Assembly: GCF_031157275.1 (NCBI RefSeq)
Contig: NZ_JAVIFW010000002.1
Span: 620,001-684,000 of the forward strand
Source of the DNA: Streptomyces sp. LHD-70
GTDB lineage: Bacteria > Actinomycetota > Actinomycetes > Streptomycetales > Streptomycetaceae
Direction: 5' to 3'
Length of the DNA: 64,000 nt
The notes below the pieces were generated by a model that did not search any database, was not told the DNA's origin, and saw only the letters and a list, made by a program, of their open reading frames with translations. Below are positions 17,684 to 26,879 of the stretch, one piece after another (the first letter of the stretch is position 1; each line of letters opens with the position of its first letter). A program made the position numbers and the translations under genes.

Positions 17684-19045
17684 TCAATCCGCCGGAGGCG
17701 GGGACGGCGGAGCGCCAGGGGCGACGTCCACCGCGGTGGACCCGTGCGGGCGGGGCGACATCCGTAGCGCCTGCTCCTGCGAGTACGCCCGCAAGTACCC
17801 CACCACCGTGTTCGCCACGGCGACGAGCGGGACCGCGACGACCGCGCCGCCGATTCCGCCGACCATCCCCCCGGCCGCCACGGACAGCACGACCGCCAGC
17901 GGATGCACCCGTACCGCGCGGCCGAGGATGAACGGCTGCAGCACATGGCCCTCGATCTGCTGCACCGCGAGCACCACGATCAGCGCCATGAGCGCCGTGA
18001 ACACGCCCTGCGTCACCAGCGCGACGACCACCGCGAGCGCACCCGAGATCACCGCACCCACGAGCGGGATGAACGCGAACAGGAAGATGAACACGGCGAG
18101 CGGCACGGCCATCGGGACGTCGAGGAAGTAGATGCCGATGCCGATGAAGATCGCGTCGATGAGGGCGACGATCACCGTGCCGCGGACGTACGCGGTGAGG
18201 GTGCGCCACGCCTTGGGGCCGGCCCCGGCGACTCCCGGACGGGCCTGCGCCGGAACGGCCTTGAGGGTCCAGTTCCAGATGCGCTTGCCGTCGTAGAGCA
18301 GGAACAGCGTGCAGAACATCGCGAGCAGGATGCCGGTGAGGAACTCCACGACCACCGTGACGCCTTCGAGGCCCGCGGTGGTGATCTCCTCGGTGTTGGT
18401 GCCGACGGCGTCGCGCAGGTTCTTCGCGATGTCCTTGATCTGGTCCTCGGTGACATGGAAGGGGCTCTCCAGGAGCCACTTCTGGAGTTCGTCGATGCCC
18501 TCCTGGACGCGTTCGGAGAGGGTGTCGATGTTCTCCATGACCTGCCAGACCACGAACCAGCCGACCAGGCCCATGATGACGAAGCCGGTGATGAACGTGA
18601 CGGCGGTGGCGAGTCCGCGCGGCAGGCCGAGGGAGCGCAGCCGTCCGACGGCGGGATGCAGCAGTGCGGTGATGAGGAGCGCGGCCAGGAAGGCCATGAC
18701 GACGAGCTGGATCGAGGTGATGGCGCGCGCCAACACCCAGACCGCGGCGGCGAGTACGAGCAGCCGCCACCCCGCCTCGGCCGCGACCCGCAGCCCCCAG
18801 GGCACGGCGGCCACGGGTTCGAGCCGGGCGGCGACCGCGGGCGCGTAGGCGGGCGGCAGGGGCACCTGGTCGGGAGCGGAGTCGGGAGCGGGCTCGGGCC
18901 CCGCGTCGGGCGGGTAGTCCGGCGGCGCGGGCACCTCGCTGCGGTGCGGTTCGTCCTCCGCGGCGGCGCGGCGCTCCTCCAACCGCTCTCCCATACGGGT
19001 CAGTCGGCCCCCGAGCCGGCCCAGCCACCCTGGCACTCTCGTCAT
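17684..19045 (-). CDS. AI-2E/PerM-family permease
   Basis: Integral membrane protein of 453 residues in the AI-2 exporter-like superfamily. A long hydrophilic, Pro-rich N-terminus (about 1-85) precedes eight predicted membrane segments, with the family's large amphipathic loop between segments 3 and 4 (ENIDTLSERVQEGIDELQKWL to GLEGVTVV) and the conserved end FIPLVGAVISG, QQIEGHVLQPFILG and GGIGGAVVAVPLVAV. Members move small solutes or ions, and the substrate here is unknown. ATG 19045 is preferred over an upstream start because it follows AAGGGAAAG and the earlier stretch looks non-coding. It lies downstream of the lytic transglycosylase gene but is separated from it by a terminator. Confidence 0.87.
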   Translation of the reverse strand: MTRVPGWLGRLGGRLTRMGERLEERRAAAEDEPHRSEVPAPPDYPPDAGPEPAPDSAPDQVPLPPAYAPAVAARLEPVAAVPWGLRVAAEAGWRLLVLAAAVWVLARAITSIQLVVMAFLAALLITALLHPAVGRLRSLGLPRGLATAVTFITGFVIMGLVGWFVVWQVMENIDTLSERVQEGIDELQKWLLESPFHVTEDQIKDIAKNLRDAVGTNTEEITTAGLEGVTVVVEFLTGILLAMFCTLFLLYDGKRIWNWTLKAVPAQARPGVAGAGPKAWRTLTAYVRGTVIVALIDAIFIGIGIYFLDVPMAVPLAVFIFLFAFIPLVGAVISGALAVVVALVTQGVFTALMALIVVLAVQQIEGHVLQPFILGRAVRVHPLAVVLSVAAGGMVGGIGGAVVAVPLVAVANTVVGYLRAYSQEQALRMSPRPHGSTAVDVAPGAPPSPPPAD

Positions 19046-19090
19046 CGGCTTTCCCTTGTCCCCCGGATTTTTCCTCTGTGACCGTACATG

Positions 19091-19129
19091 CGTGGAGCCC
19101 CCCACCGTAGGACGGTGAAGGGCTCCACG
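19091..19129 (-). terminator. Terminator after the lytic transglycosylase gene
   Basis: Two nested perfect stems, CGTGGAGCCC/GGGCTCCACG outside and CACCGT/ACGGTG inside, make a strong hairpin 30 bases past the transglycosylase stop and 45 bases before the PerM start. Confidence 0.8.
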
Positions 19130-19159
19130 AAGTTGAGCGTCAGGCGTAACGCCTTTGTC

Positions 19160-19870
19160 TCAGTACCAGTTGTTGGCCTGCCAGAAGTCCCAGGCACCGC
19201 AGGGGCTGCCGTACCGGTCGTTCATGTAGCCCAGGCCCCACTTGATCTGCGTGGCCGGGTTGGTCTGCCAGTCGGAACCGGCGGAGGCCATCTTGGAGCC
19301 GGGCAGCGCCTGCACGAGACCGTAGGCACCGGAGGACGGGTTGGAGGCCCGGTAGTTCCAGGTGGACTCGTGGTCCACGATGTTGCTGAAGCACTGGAAC
19401 TGGTCCGCGGGAACCATCTGGCGAGCGATCGCCTGGGTCTCCGCGACGGTGTACGAGCTCTGCTTCGCGATGTCGGAGATGTCCGCACGCGCTTCGGAGC
19501 GGCTGGCCTTGAGCTCCGCCTCGCGCTTCGCGGCGGCCTTCTCGTCGGCGAGCTTCTGCTCCGCGGCTTCCTTCTTGGCGACCGCGTCCTCGGCGGCCTT
19601 CTTGCGCGCCGACTCCTCCGCGGACTTCTGCGCGGCGGCATCGGCGGCAACAGCCTGTGCGTCGGCCTGCTGAGCCAGAGATGCGGTCTGCACCTCGGCC
19701 TGCTGGCCCGCGGGGATGTCGGCGAGCAGCGTCCCTTCGCCCGACGCTGCCGTCGCCTCCATGTCGTTGGAGGGCTGGGTGCTGCCCGAGGCAACGCCCA
19801 CGACGGCGCCGACAGTGGTGACCGCTGTGGCCGAAGCCACCGCGAATCCCCGGACCGAAATCCGGCTCAC
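19160..19870 (-). CDS. Secreted SLT-type lytic transglycosylase
   Basis: Exported peptidoglycan hydrolase of 236 residues. Residues 1-30 form a signal peptide (basic VSRISVRG, then an Ala/Val core). Residues about 60-135 are an Ala/Glu/Lys-rich coiled coil. The C-terminal ~90 residues are a compact transglycosylase domain with the catalytic glutamate in NIVDHESTWNY and the family motif SSGAYGLVQALPGSKM, ending GSPCGAWDFWQANNWY. GTG 19870 is chosen because GGAAGGA lies six bases upstream; the ATG at 19876 touches that ribosome site. The leader is unusually long (about 430 bases to the previous gene), so RNA-level control is worth testing. Confidence 0.87.
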   Translation of the reverse strand: MSRISVRGFAVASATAVTTVGAVVGVASGSTQPSNDMEATAASGEGTLLADIPAGQQAEVQTASLAQQADAQAVAADAAAQKSAEESARKKAAEDAVAKKEAAEQKLADEKAAAKREAELKASRSEARADISDIAKQSSYTVAETQAIARQMVPADQFQCFSNIVDHESTWNYRASNPSSGAYGLVQALPGSKMASAGSDWQTNPATQIKWGLGYMNDRYGSPCGAWDFWQANNWY

Positions 19871-20304
19871 ATGCATTCCTTCCAGCATCGCCCGGTCGGT
19901 GACCTTTCGGGCGCAATCGTGCCCCTGGCGCTGGCCACCCACTGCACATGGTCACGGGCGGCACGGACCCCAGGGGCAACTCCCTTGCGGGAGTGGGCTC
20001 CTGTGAAGCGGGTGGCATGCGGCGGTCTCTATGAAGTTCTGGTGTTCCACACCGCTGGGGGTGCGCAAGTGCCGCATGCGGGGCCTGACAGGACCACGAC
20101 TCTGCCGGAACGGGATGCCGCGAGGCAATTCTGCGTTGCGTGTGAAAGCTCACACCCCGTTTGCCCCAGGAGTTTTGAGGAAATGCGCGTACGCCGAGAC
20201 GCCGCCCGGCTAAGCTCTTCGGCTTCGCCGGACGGCGCCAACTCCCGCGTAGATAGGCGGAGGTACTGCTTTTCGGGCATCGCACACATGGTGCCCATGA
20301 CCCG
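19871..20304 (-). other. 434-base non-coding leader / intergenic region
   Basis: No gene is supported here. Visible structures are ACTCCC/GGGAGT with a four-base loop (19979-19994), a longer pairing of CCCCTGG near 19970 with CCAGGGG near 19925, GTGTGA/TCACAC (20140-20155), and GCCGTCCGGC with GCCGGGCGGC (about 20202-20237), which may terminate phoH. I looked for the conserved elements of the c-di-AMP riboswitch that precedes some streptomycete wall hydrolases and could not find them. Confidence 0.5.
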
Positions 20305-21624
20305 TCAGATGTGACCGTCCTCCAGCATTTCGGTCACGAGCGCCGCGATCTGCGAGCGCTCGGAGCGGTTCAGGGTCACGTGCGCGAAGAGCGGATGGCC
20401 CTTCAGCTTCTCGACCACGGCGACGACTCCGTCGTACCGCCCCACCCTGAGGTTGTCGCGCTGGGCGACATCGTGGGTGAGGACGACCCGGGAGTTCGCC
20501 CCAATACGGGACAGAACGGTCAACAGGACGTTCCGCTCCAGGGATTGCGCCTCGTCCACGATGACGAAGGCGTCATGGAGGGAGCGGCCGCGGATGTGGG
20601 TGAGCGGCAGGACCTCCAGCATGCCGCGCGCCGTGACCTCCTCGATGACCTCGCGGCTCGTGACCGCCGAGAGCGTGTCGAAGACCGCTTGCGCCCACGG
20701 GCCCATCTTCTCGGCCTCGCTGCCGGGCAGATAGCCGAGCTCCTGACCGCCGACCGCGTACAGCGGCCGGAAGACCATCACCTTCTGGTGCTGCCTGCGT
20801 TCGAGCACCGCGTCCAGACCCGCGCAGAGCGCGAGCGCCGATTTGCCGGTGCCCGCCCGGCCGCCCATCGACAGGATGCCGATGTCCGGATCGAGCAGCA
20901 TGTCGAGGGCGATGCGCTGTTCGGCGCTGCGGCCCTTGATGCCGAAGGCCTCACGATCGCCGCGTACGAGACGGACGTTGCCCTCGGGCGTGACCCGGCC
21001 GAGCGCCTTGCCCTTCTCCGAGATCAGCGTGAGCCCCGTGTGCACGGGCAGGTCCGCCGCCTCCGGTACGTACAGGGTGTCCTGCTCGAAGAGGAGGTCC
21101 ACCTGCTCACCGGACAGGGCGAGTTCGGACATTCCGGTCCAGCCGGAGTCCGTGATGGCGAGTTCCGCGCGGTACTCCTCGGCGAGGAGCCCGACGGAGG
21201 ACGCCTTGATCCGCAGCGGCAGGTCCTTGGATACGACCGTGACGTCGTACCCCTCCGCCTGCAGGTTGCGGGCGACCGCGAGGATGCGGGAGTCGTTGTC
21301 CCCCATTCGATAGCCGGCCGGAAGCACTCCGGGATCCGAGTGGTTGAGCTCGACCCGCAGCGTCCCGCCCAGTTCGCCGATCGGGATGGGGGCGTCGAGC
21401 CGCCCGTGCCTGATCCGGCAGTCGTCCAGCATGCGCAGGGCCTGCCGGGCGAAGTAACCGAGTTCGGGATGGTGCCGCTTGGCCTCTAGTTCCGTGACCA
21501 CCACGATCGGAAGCACTACTTCGTGTTCGTCGAAGCGGTTCATGGCGTTCGGGTCAGCCAGCAGCACGCTGGTGTCGAGAACGTAGGTGCGCCTGTCGGG
21601 AGTGCGGCGCTTTGTGCTGGTCAC
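20305..21624 (-). CDS. PIN-PhoH family ATPase / RNA-processing protein
   Basis: PhoH2-type protein of about 439 residues. An N-terminal PIN nuclease domain (about 12-150) starts [12 protein letters not shown] and keeps acidic residues in [10 protein letters not shown] and GDNDSRI. The C-terminal PhoH ATPase (about 230-439) has Walker A GRAGTGKS (255-262) and Walker [11 protein letters not shown]. Mycobacterial relatives unwind and cleave RNA. GTG 21624 (or 21627) is chosen because the upstream frame is arginine-rich extension without homology. The 294-base gap upstream carries a CCGTACG-A-CGTACGG palindrome. Confidence 0.9.
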   Translation of the reverse strand: MTSTKRRTPDRRTYVLDTSVLLADPNAMNRFDEHEVVLPIVVVTELEAKRHHPELGYFARQALRMLDDCRIRHGRLDAPIPIGELGGTLRVELNHSDPGVLPAGYRMGDNDSRILAVARNLQAEGYDVTVVSKDLPLRIKASSVGLLAEEYRAELAITDSGWTGMSELALSGEQVDLLFEQDTLYVPEAADLPVHTGLTLISEKGKALGRVTPEGNVRLVRGDREAFGIKGRSAEQRIALDMLLDPDIGILSMGGRAGTGKSALALCAGLDAVLERRQHQKVMVFRPLYAVGGQELGYLPGSEAEKMGPWAQAVFDTLSAVTSREVIEEVTARGMLEVLPLTHIRGRSLHDAFVIVDEAQSLERNVLLTVLSRIGANSRVVLTHDVAQRDNLRVGRYDGVVAVVEKLKGHPLFAHVTLNRSERSQIAALVTEMLEDGHI

Positions 21625-21732
21625 CACGGAAGGACGTACCCCCTCGGATGAGGTAGGGGAGCGACGGCGTCGCGGGGGGATGGACCGGGCTCGTGCCCCT
21701 GCGCGCGGGCCGAGCGCCGGCCCTCCACGAGT

Positions 21733-21825
21733 CCGTACGACGTACGGTCCTTGAGGTGCAAAGGGCCTCCCGGGCGGGCAGCCCCGTGCCACCCGCTGAG
21801 ATGCGACTCCCCTGGCCGGGGAGTC
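21733..21825. promoter_or_regulatory. Palindromes between phoH and uppS
   Basis: The gap 21628-21921 has no gene. CCGTACG-A-CGTACGG (21733-21747) is an odd-centred palindrome upstream of phoH and a plausible operator. GACTCCCC/GGGGAGTC (21805-21825, loop TGGCC) is a strong hairpin about 95 bases past the uppS stop and may terminate it. Confidence 0.55.
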
Positions 21826-21921
21826 ACTTGACATGGGTATGCCCTCGAACGGGGCAAGGCATGCGGGGGCGTACGACGACGCGTTGATGAACGTCCGGTG
21901 ACCTGCGGTCTCGACGGGGTG

Positions 21922-22683
21922 TCAGGAGCCGTAACGCCGGTGCCGTGCGGCGTAGTCGCGCAGGGCGCGCAGGAAGTCGACCTTGCGGAAGGCGGGCCAG
22001 AAGACTTCGCAGAAGTAGTACTCGGAGTGCGCGGTCTGCCAGAGCATGAAGCCGGACAGGCGCTGCTCGCCGCTGGTGCGGATGACGAGGTCCGGGTCGG
22101 GCTGGTCGCTGGTGTAGAGGTGGCGGCCGATCATGTCGGTGTCGACGACCTCGGCGAGCGCCTCGATGGGGGTGCCCTTCTCGGCGTGCTCGATGAGCAT
22201 CGAGCGGACCGCGTCGGCGATCTCCTGGCGGCCGCCGTAGCCGACCGCGACGTTGACCGTTATGCCGTCGACGTGCGCCGTGGACTCCTCGGCCTCCTTG
22301 ACCGCGCCCCGCAGCTGGGTGGGCAGGATGTCCGGGGTGCCGACGTGGTGCACGCGCCAGCGGCCGTCGGAGGCGAGGGTGCGGACGACGTTCTCGATGA
22401 TGCCGAGCAGCGGGCCCAGCTCGTCCGCCGGGCGGTCGAAGTTGTCGGTGGAGAGCAGCCAGAGAGTGACGACTTCCACATCGGTCTCGGAGCACCAGCC
22501 GAGGAACTCGGAGATCTTCTCGGCCCCGGCCTGGTGGCCGTGCACGGTCGTGCTGCCGGACGCCTTCGCCCAGCGTCGGTTTCCGTCCATGATGACGCCG
22601 ATGTGCTTCGGCACCGCGGAGTGGTCGAGGCGGCCTTCCACCCGGCGTGCGTAAAGCCCGTACACCAGGTCGCGCAGGTTCAC
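21922..22683 (-). CDS. uppS: Isoprenyl (undecaprenyl) diphosphate synthase
   Basis: Cis-prenyltransferase of 253 residues that adds isopentenyl units to make the C55-type lipid carrier for cell-wall synthesis. The catalytic aspartate is in HIGVIMDGNRRWAK (D33). Conserved regions III and V are visible as TLWLLSTDNFDRP and PDPDLVIRTSGEQRLSGFMLWQTAHSE. GTG 22683 gives the usual N-terminus VNLRDLVYGLYARR. It is divergent from the aldo/keto reductase gene with a ~115-base gap and lies upstream of phoH on the same strand. Confidence 0.95.
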   Translation of the reverse strand: MNLRDLVYGLYARRVEGRLDHSAVPKHIGVIMDGNRRWAKASGSTTVHGHQAGAEKISEFLGWCSETDVEVVTLWLLSTDNFDRPADELGPLLGIIENVVRTLASDGRWRVHHVGTPDILPTQLRGAVKEAEESTAHVDGITVNVAVGYGGRQEIADAVRSMLIEHAEKGTPIEALAEVVDTDMIGRHLYTSDQPDPDLVIRTSGEQRLSGFMLWQTAHSEYYFCEVFWPAFRKVDFLRALRDYAARHRRYGS

Positions 22684-22799
22684 TCTCTTCAGCCCCTCGG
22701 TGCAGATGGCAGATGCGGCCCCCGAAGGCGCCACCTTACCGCCGGTGGCGGCGCTCTCCGTCCAAGGGTGCGTCCCGCCTGGCGGGTAGCTTCGTACCC

Positions 22800-23837
22800 A
22801 TGAACGACAACCGTGTGTACCGCGCCGCCGGTGACCGTTACGACGCGATGGAGTACCGGCGCACCGGCCGCTCCGGCCTGAAGCTGCCCGCGATCTCGCT
22901 CGGCCTGTGGCACAACTTCGGCGACGACAAGGGCCTCGACAACCAGCGCGCGATCCTGCGCCGCGCCTTCGACCTCGGCGTGACGCACTTCGACCTGGCG
23001 AACAACTACGGACCGCCGCCCGGCTCGGCGGAGCTGAACTTCGGCAAGCTCCTGAAGCAGGACTTCGCGCCGTACCGGGACGAGCTGGTCCTGTCCACGA
23101 AGGCCGGCTATCTGATGCACCCCGGCCCGTACGGCGAGTGGGGCTCGCGCAAGTACCTGATGTCGTCCCTGGACGCCTCGCTCAAGCGGATGGGCGTGGA
23201 CTACGTCGACATCTTCTACTCGCACCGCTTCGACCCGAACACCCCGCTGGAGGAGACCATGGGCGCCCTGGCGTCCGCGGTGCAGCAGGGCAAGGCGCTG
23301 TACGTGGGCGTCTCCTCGTACACGAGTGAGCAGACGCGGGAGGCCGTGCGGATTCTTGACGACATGGGAGTGCGGCCGCTGATCCACCAGCCGTCGTACT
23401 CGATGATCAACCGCTGGACCGAGGACGACGCGCTGCTCGACGTCCTGGAGGAGGCGGGCATGGGCTGTATCTCGTTCGTGCCGCTGGCGCAGGGGCTGCT
23501 CACCGGGAAGTACCTGAAGGGCATCCCGGAGGGGTCGCGGGCGACGCAGGGCAAGTCGCTGGACCCGGACCTGCTGAGCGACGAGGTGCTGCGCCGCCTG
23601 AACGGCCTGAACGACATCGCGGCCCGGCGCGGCCAGTCGCTCGCGCAGCTGGCGCTGACCTGGGTGCTGCGGGACGAGCGGATGACGTCGGCGCTGATCG
23701 GCGCGTCCAGCGTGAAGCAGCTGGAGGAGAACGTCGCGGCGCTCAGCGGTGCGAAGCTCGACGACGAGGAGCTGGCCGAGATCGACAAGTTCGCGGTGTC
23801 CACGCCGGGGACGAACATCTGGGCCGGGCGTCAGTAG
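22800..23837 (+). CDS. Aldo/keto reductase, YghZ-type (L-glyceraldehyde 3-phosphate reductase family)
   Basis: NADPH-dependent reductase of 345 residues with a TIM barrel. The catalytic tetrad is visible: Asp and Tyr in VTHFDLANNYG, Lys in LVLSTKAGY and His in FYSHRFD. The opening MEYRRTGRSGLKLPAISLGL and the YGEWGSRKYL loop are typical of the YghZ/AKR14 group, which reduces toxic methylglyoxal and glyceraldehyde phosphate. No ribosome site is visible and TAGCTT lies 7-8 bases before the ATG, so a leaderless mRNA is likely. Not to be confused with the decayed aldo/keto reductase at 35280. Confidence 0.92.
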   Translation: MNDNRVYRAAGDRYDAMEYRRTGRSGLKLPAISLGLWHNFGDDKGLDNQRAILRRAFDLGVTHFDLANNYGPPPGSAELNFGKLLKQDFAPYRDELVLSTKAGYLMHPGPYGEWGSRKYLMSSLDASLKRMGVDYVDIFYSHRFDPNTPLEETMGALASAVQQGKALYVGVSSYTSEQTREAVRILDDMGVRPLIHQPSYSMINRWTEDDALLDVLEEAGMGCISFVPLAQGLLTGKYLKGIPEGSRATQGKSLDPDLLSDEVLRRLNGLNDIAARRGQSLAQLALTWVLRDERMTSALIGASSVKQLEENVAALSGAKLDDEELAEIDKFAVSTPGTNIWAGRQ

Positions 23838-23854
23838 CACCGGAGCCAGGGCAG

Positions 23855-23899
23855 AAAAAATCGGGCCGGTCCATGGGGGGGGGGAGATGGACCGGCCCG
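23855..23899 (-). terminator. Intrinsic terminator (minus strand) with T-run
   Basis: A perfect 13-bp stem, CGGGCCGGTCCAT/ATGGACCGGCCCG (23862-23874 and 23887-23899), has a G-rich loop. Read leftwards it is followed by a run of six T. This is the most classical terminator in the window. It ends the prepilin peptidase transcript before the convergent reductase. Confidence 0.92.
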
Positions 23900-23957
23900 A
23901 GGGGGGGTTTCCACCATAACCCTTCGTGAGCGGCATGGCGTGCAGCGGCGTGGCGGG

Positions 23958-24704
23958 CTATCCGGCGAGCGCGCCACAGAGGAGCCCGGTGGCGGCTCCG
24001 GCGAGCATGCAGGGCCCGAGCGGCATCGCTGTCCTGCGGCCCGCTCGCCCGCGCAGCACCAGGGAGAGCGCGTATCCGCCGCCGTATCCGATGCCCGCGA
24101 CGAAGCCGAGGACGAGCACGCCCCAGCCGTACCACCCAAGGGTTACCCCCAGGACGACCGCCAGCTTGACGTCGCCGAAGCCCATGCCGGTGGGGTGGGC
24201 GAGGAAGAGCAGGAGGTACGTGCCGCCGAGGGCGAGGCCGCCGAGGAGCGAACCGGTCCAGGAGCCGGCCGCGCCGTCGAGGGCCGCGGCGGCGCCGAGC
24301 AGGACGAGGGCGGCGGCGGCGAGCGGCAGGGTGAGGACGTCGGGTAGCCGGTGCACGGCGTGGTCGACGGCGGCGAGCAGGACGCCGAAGGGGACGAGGG
24401 CCAGCCAGACGGCGAGTTCGGGGCGCGGCCCCGAGGCCGCGGCGAGCGCGGCGCACAGGAGTGCGGTGAGCGTGGCGAGCAGCGGGGTGCTGGGCCCGTA
24501 CCAACGGGGCGCGGGCGGCGGGCAGTCGGAGCAGCGGGCGGTGCCGAGCCAGCCGTTCGCGGGGCCGCTGAGGGGGTGGCCCTGGGGGCAGTCGGCGCGC
24601 CAGGGCTCGTCGTAGGTGACCGCGAGGCGGTGGGCGGCGCGCGGCAGGAGCACTCCGGCGAGCGCGCCGTAGACGGCGGCGAGGGTGGCGAGCAGCGCGG
24701 GCAC
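23958..24704 (-). CDS. Prepilin peptidase (A24 family)
   Basis: Membrane aspartic protease of 248 residues that cleaves type IV or Flp prepilins. The two catalytic aspartates are D114 in AAVDHAVHRLPD and D178 in GMGFGDVK. About seven hydrophobic segments are present. An N-terminal cytoplasmic loop has two cysteine pairs (ADCPQGH and ARCSDCPP) resembling the zinc-binding loop of full-length PilD-type enzymes. The GTG start has TAAAGT six bases upstream, so it may be leaderless. The Tad pilus genes at 42-49 kb lack their own peptidase, so this unlinked enzyme is the likely processor of that pilin. Confidence 0.9.
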   Translation of the reverse strand: MPALLATLAAVYGALAGVLLPRAAHRLAVTYDEPWRADCPQGHPLSGPANGWLGTARCSDCPPPAPRWYGPSTPLLATLTALLCAALAAASGPRPELAVWLALVPFGVLLAAVDHAVHRLPDVLTLPLAAAALVLLGAAAALDGAAGSWTGSLLGGLALGGTYLLLFLAHPTGMGFGDVKLAVVLGVTLGWYGWGVLVLGFVAGIGYGGGYALSLVLRGRAGRRTAMPLGPCMLAGAATGLLCGALAG

Positions 24705-25032
24705 GAGGTGACTTTAGGGTGCCGCGGGTCACGGCGGTAGGGAGGTGTGCGGGGTGTACGACCCCCGGAGAGAGGCTCGCGGCACCGCCCGGCCCCCTCC
24801 ACCGTGCGGTGCCGCACCGCGTGGCTTTGCCGACGCGAATTAGCCTTGGTCTGAACTTACGTGATGCCTACAGGGTGATCGACCGGTTCAGATAACAATG
24901 CGGAATCGAAGAGGGGGACTTGTCCGAGTTGTTCCCAATGTGACCGCCTTCTTGCGTGGGGTCCTCCGCGTTGTTCCGTTTTGAACTACCGCTGTCCGGT
25001 GCCGAATCGCGTGACTCCGGCTGATAGTCCCC
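24705..25032. other. 328-base intergenic region without a gene
   Basis: Upstream of the prepilin peptidase and downstream of the ABC importer operon. It is less GC-rich than its surroundings around 24835-25000. GTGCGG/CCGCAC (24805-24818) is a short hairpin that may end the importer transcript. No reading frame with coding character, RNA gene or repeat was recognised. Confidence 0.5.
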
Positions 25033-26037
25033 CTACGCGGACGTATCCGTACCGATGAAGCCCCGCTCGGACAGGAACGCCAGGGCCGCCTCGTCGGGCG
25101 TGTGGCCCTCCAGGTCGACCATGCCGTTCAGCTCGATCATCCGCTCCTCCGTCAGGGCGTCGCCCAACTTCTCTGCCAGGGCCTTGAGTTGAGGGTGATC
25201 GGCCGCTGTCTCGTCGCGTACGGTCACGGCTGCCAGCTCGGTGGTGAAGTGGCCGCGGTCGTCGTCCAGGACCTCCAGGTCGAGCGAGGTGATGCGGGCG
25301 TCGCTCGTGAACACCTCGGCGAAGCGGCAGGGGCTGGCCTTGGCGACGTTGACGTAGTTCAGGGCCAGGGCGTTCTGGTAGGTCAGCTCGGGCGGGAAGC
25401 GGGCGTCGTACGTCTTCTGGAAGGAGCGCAGTTCACGGTCGAGGAACTCCGACGCCCCGCACAGGGTGGCCTGCTCCGGATGGTTCCGGGTGAACTCCGC
25501 CAGGTCCGACAGGGTGTGCACCTCGCCCGCCGCTCCGCTCGCGTCCTTGGCGCGGGCCAGCGCGTACTGGTTGCCGAAGCGTGCCGGTGCCAGCCAGGTG
25601 ACGCCGTTCTTCGCGTGGTCCTCGCGGGCCGTGGCGCGGAACTGCCGCTGCGCCCCGCGGATCGGCTTGTCGTGCTGGAGGAACTGGGTCCAGCCGGTGC
25701 CGGAGTACTCCCAGTAGATGTCGACCTGGCCCTGCTTCAGGGCCTGGCGCACCACGTTGGTGCCGTTCAGGCCCGTCTGGTCCGTGGTCCTGGCGCCCGC
25801 TGCGCGCAGCGCGTACAGGAGGATCTTGCCGAGGATCTGCTGCTCGGTGAACTCCTTGGAACCGACGGTGAGCCGGACGCCGTTCAGGTCGAAGTCCCGG
25901 GCCAGGGAGCCCTGTTGGAGCTGCGTCGCCGAGGGCCCGGTGGCGGACGGGCCGCAGGCCGTCGTGAGGGTCGCGAGGACGAGGGCCGTCGCGGCCAGGG
26001 CCCTGCGCCGGGCTGCGCGTGGGGTGCTTCGGGGCAC
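25033..26037 (-). CDS. ABC importer substrate-binding lipoprotein (OpuCC/OsmF type)
   Basis: Extracellular solute-binding protein of 334 residues. A basic signal sequence ends in the lipobox TTAC, so it is lipid-anchored at about C28. The mature part shows the quaternary-amine-binding family opening LTVGSKEFTEQQILGKILLYAL and the hinge NVVRQALKQGQVDIYWEYSGTGW. Relatives bind glycine betaine, choline or carnitine. It is the last gene of a four-gene importer operon that follows an alpha/beta hydrolase, so the actual ligand may be an ester or amide that the neighbouring hydrolases process. Confidence 0.9.
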   Translation of the reverse strand: MPRSTPRAARRRALAATALVLATLTTACGPSATGPSATQLQQGSLARDFDLNGVRLTVGSKEFTEQQILGKILLYALRAAGARTTDQTGLNGTNVVRQALKQGQVDIYWEYSGTGWTQFLQHDKPIRGAQRQFRATAREDHAKNGVTWLAPARFGNQYALARAKDASGAAGEVHTLSDLAEFTRNHPEQATLCGASEFLDRELRSFQKTYDARFPPELTYQNALALNYVNVAKASPCRFAEVFTSDARITSLDLEVLDDDRGHFTTELAAVTVRDETAADHPQLKALAEKLGDALTEERMIELNGMVDLEGHTPDEAALAFLSERGFIGTDTSA

Positions 26038-26085
26038 GGCGGTGTGCCTCCCTCTTCCGGTAGGGGCTTGTCCGTACGTGCGGGC

Positions 26086-26877
26086 TCAGAGCCCGCGGGG
26101 GCGCAGGGTGTCCTCGGCGATCCCGGCGAGCCAGTCGACGAGCAGCGCGAGCACGGCGACCAGGACGGACCCGGTGACGAGGACCAGGTTGCGGCCGGAG
26201 TTGATGCCGTTGGAGATGACGTCGCCCAGGCCGCCGGCGCCGATGAACGTCGCGAGCGCGACCGTGCCGACCGTGATGACCAGGGCGGTACGGATCCCGG
26301 CCAGCATCACCGGTACGGCCAGCGGCAGTTCGATGCGCCACAGCACGGTCGAGCGCCTCATGCCCATGCCCAGCGCCGACTCGATCACGGCCGGATCGAC
26401 CTGCTGCAGCCCGGCGATGGTGTTCCGCAGCACCGGCAGGACGCCGTACGCGACGAAGGCGATCAGCGCGATCTGATGCACGCCGAGGCTCACGAACACC
26501 ACGGCGAGCAGCACGATCAGGCCGATCGACGGCACGGCCTGCGCGATGTTGGCCACCGCGAGGATCGGGCCCGACAGGGCGCGCGCCCAGCTCCGGGTGA
26601 GGAGCACGCCGAGCGGCACGGCGATCGCGAGGATCAGGGCCGTAACGGCGGCCGTCAGCTCCAGGTGGGTGAGCGTACGGCTGATCAGGTAGGCCGAGTT
26701 GAGGCTGCGCTGCTCGATCAGGTCGTGCGGCCGCCCCGCCACGTACCAGAGCAGCAGGGCCAGGGCCGTGCCGAGGCAGAGCGGGGTGATCGCGTACGCG
26801 GCGGCGCGCGGCAGGCGCGAGGTCGCGGTGGTCGGTGTGGTGGCGGTGGTGGCCGAGGCGGTGGTGGTGGCCGACAT
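26086..26877 (-). CDS. ABC importer permease (OpuC type), second copy
   Basis: Inner-membrane permease of 263 residues with about six hydrophobic segments. A low-complexity Ala/Thr N-terminus (about 1-22) is coded by GGTGGTGTCGG-like repeats. The transport domain has the EAA-like loop VDPAVIESALGMGMRRSTVLWRIELPLA, which contacts the ATPase. ATG 26877 lies two bases after the ATPase stop, so translation is coupled. With the 28099 permease it would form a heterodimer, as in OpuCB/OpuCD. Confidence 0.92.
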   Translation of the reverse strand: MSATTTASATTATTPTTATSRLPRAAAYAITPLCLGTALALLLWYVAGRPHDLIEQRSLNSAYLISRTLTHLELTAAVTALILAIAVPLGVLLTRSWARALSGPILAVANIAQAVPSIGLIVLLAVVFVSLGVHQIALIAFVAYGVLPVLRNTIAGLQQVDPAVIESALGMGMRRSTVLWRIELPLAVPVMLAGIRTALVITVGTVALATFIGAGGLGDVISNGINSGRNLVLVTGSVLVAVLALLVDWLAGIAEDTLRPRGL

Positions 26878-26879
26878 TC

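Noticed and set aside
20031..20213. 60-codon plus-strand frame in the transglycosylase leader
   Set aside because: Composition is not gene-like, it has no ribosome site, and it lies within structured leader sequence.
19871..20304. c-di-AMP (ydaO-type) riboswitch ahead of the lytic transglycosylase
   Set aside because: The conserved core segments expected of this class could not be found on the minus strand; only simple hairpins are visible.
21625..21834. Longer N-terminus for PIN-PhoH
   Set aside because: It lacks homology and spans a palindrome that looks regulatory; the PIN domain starts just after GTG 21624.
24705..25032. Possible small gene or RNA in the gap before the importer operon
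   Set aside because: No frame has coding bias, no start with a ribosome site, and no recognisable RNA structure.
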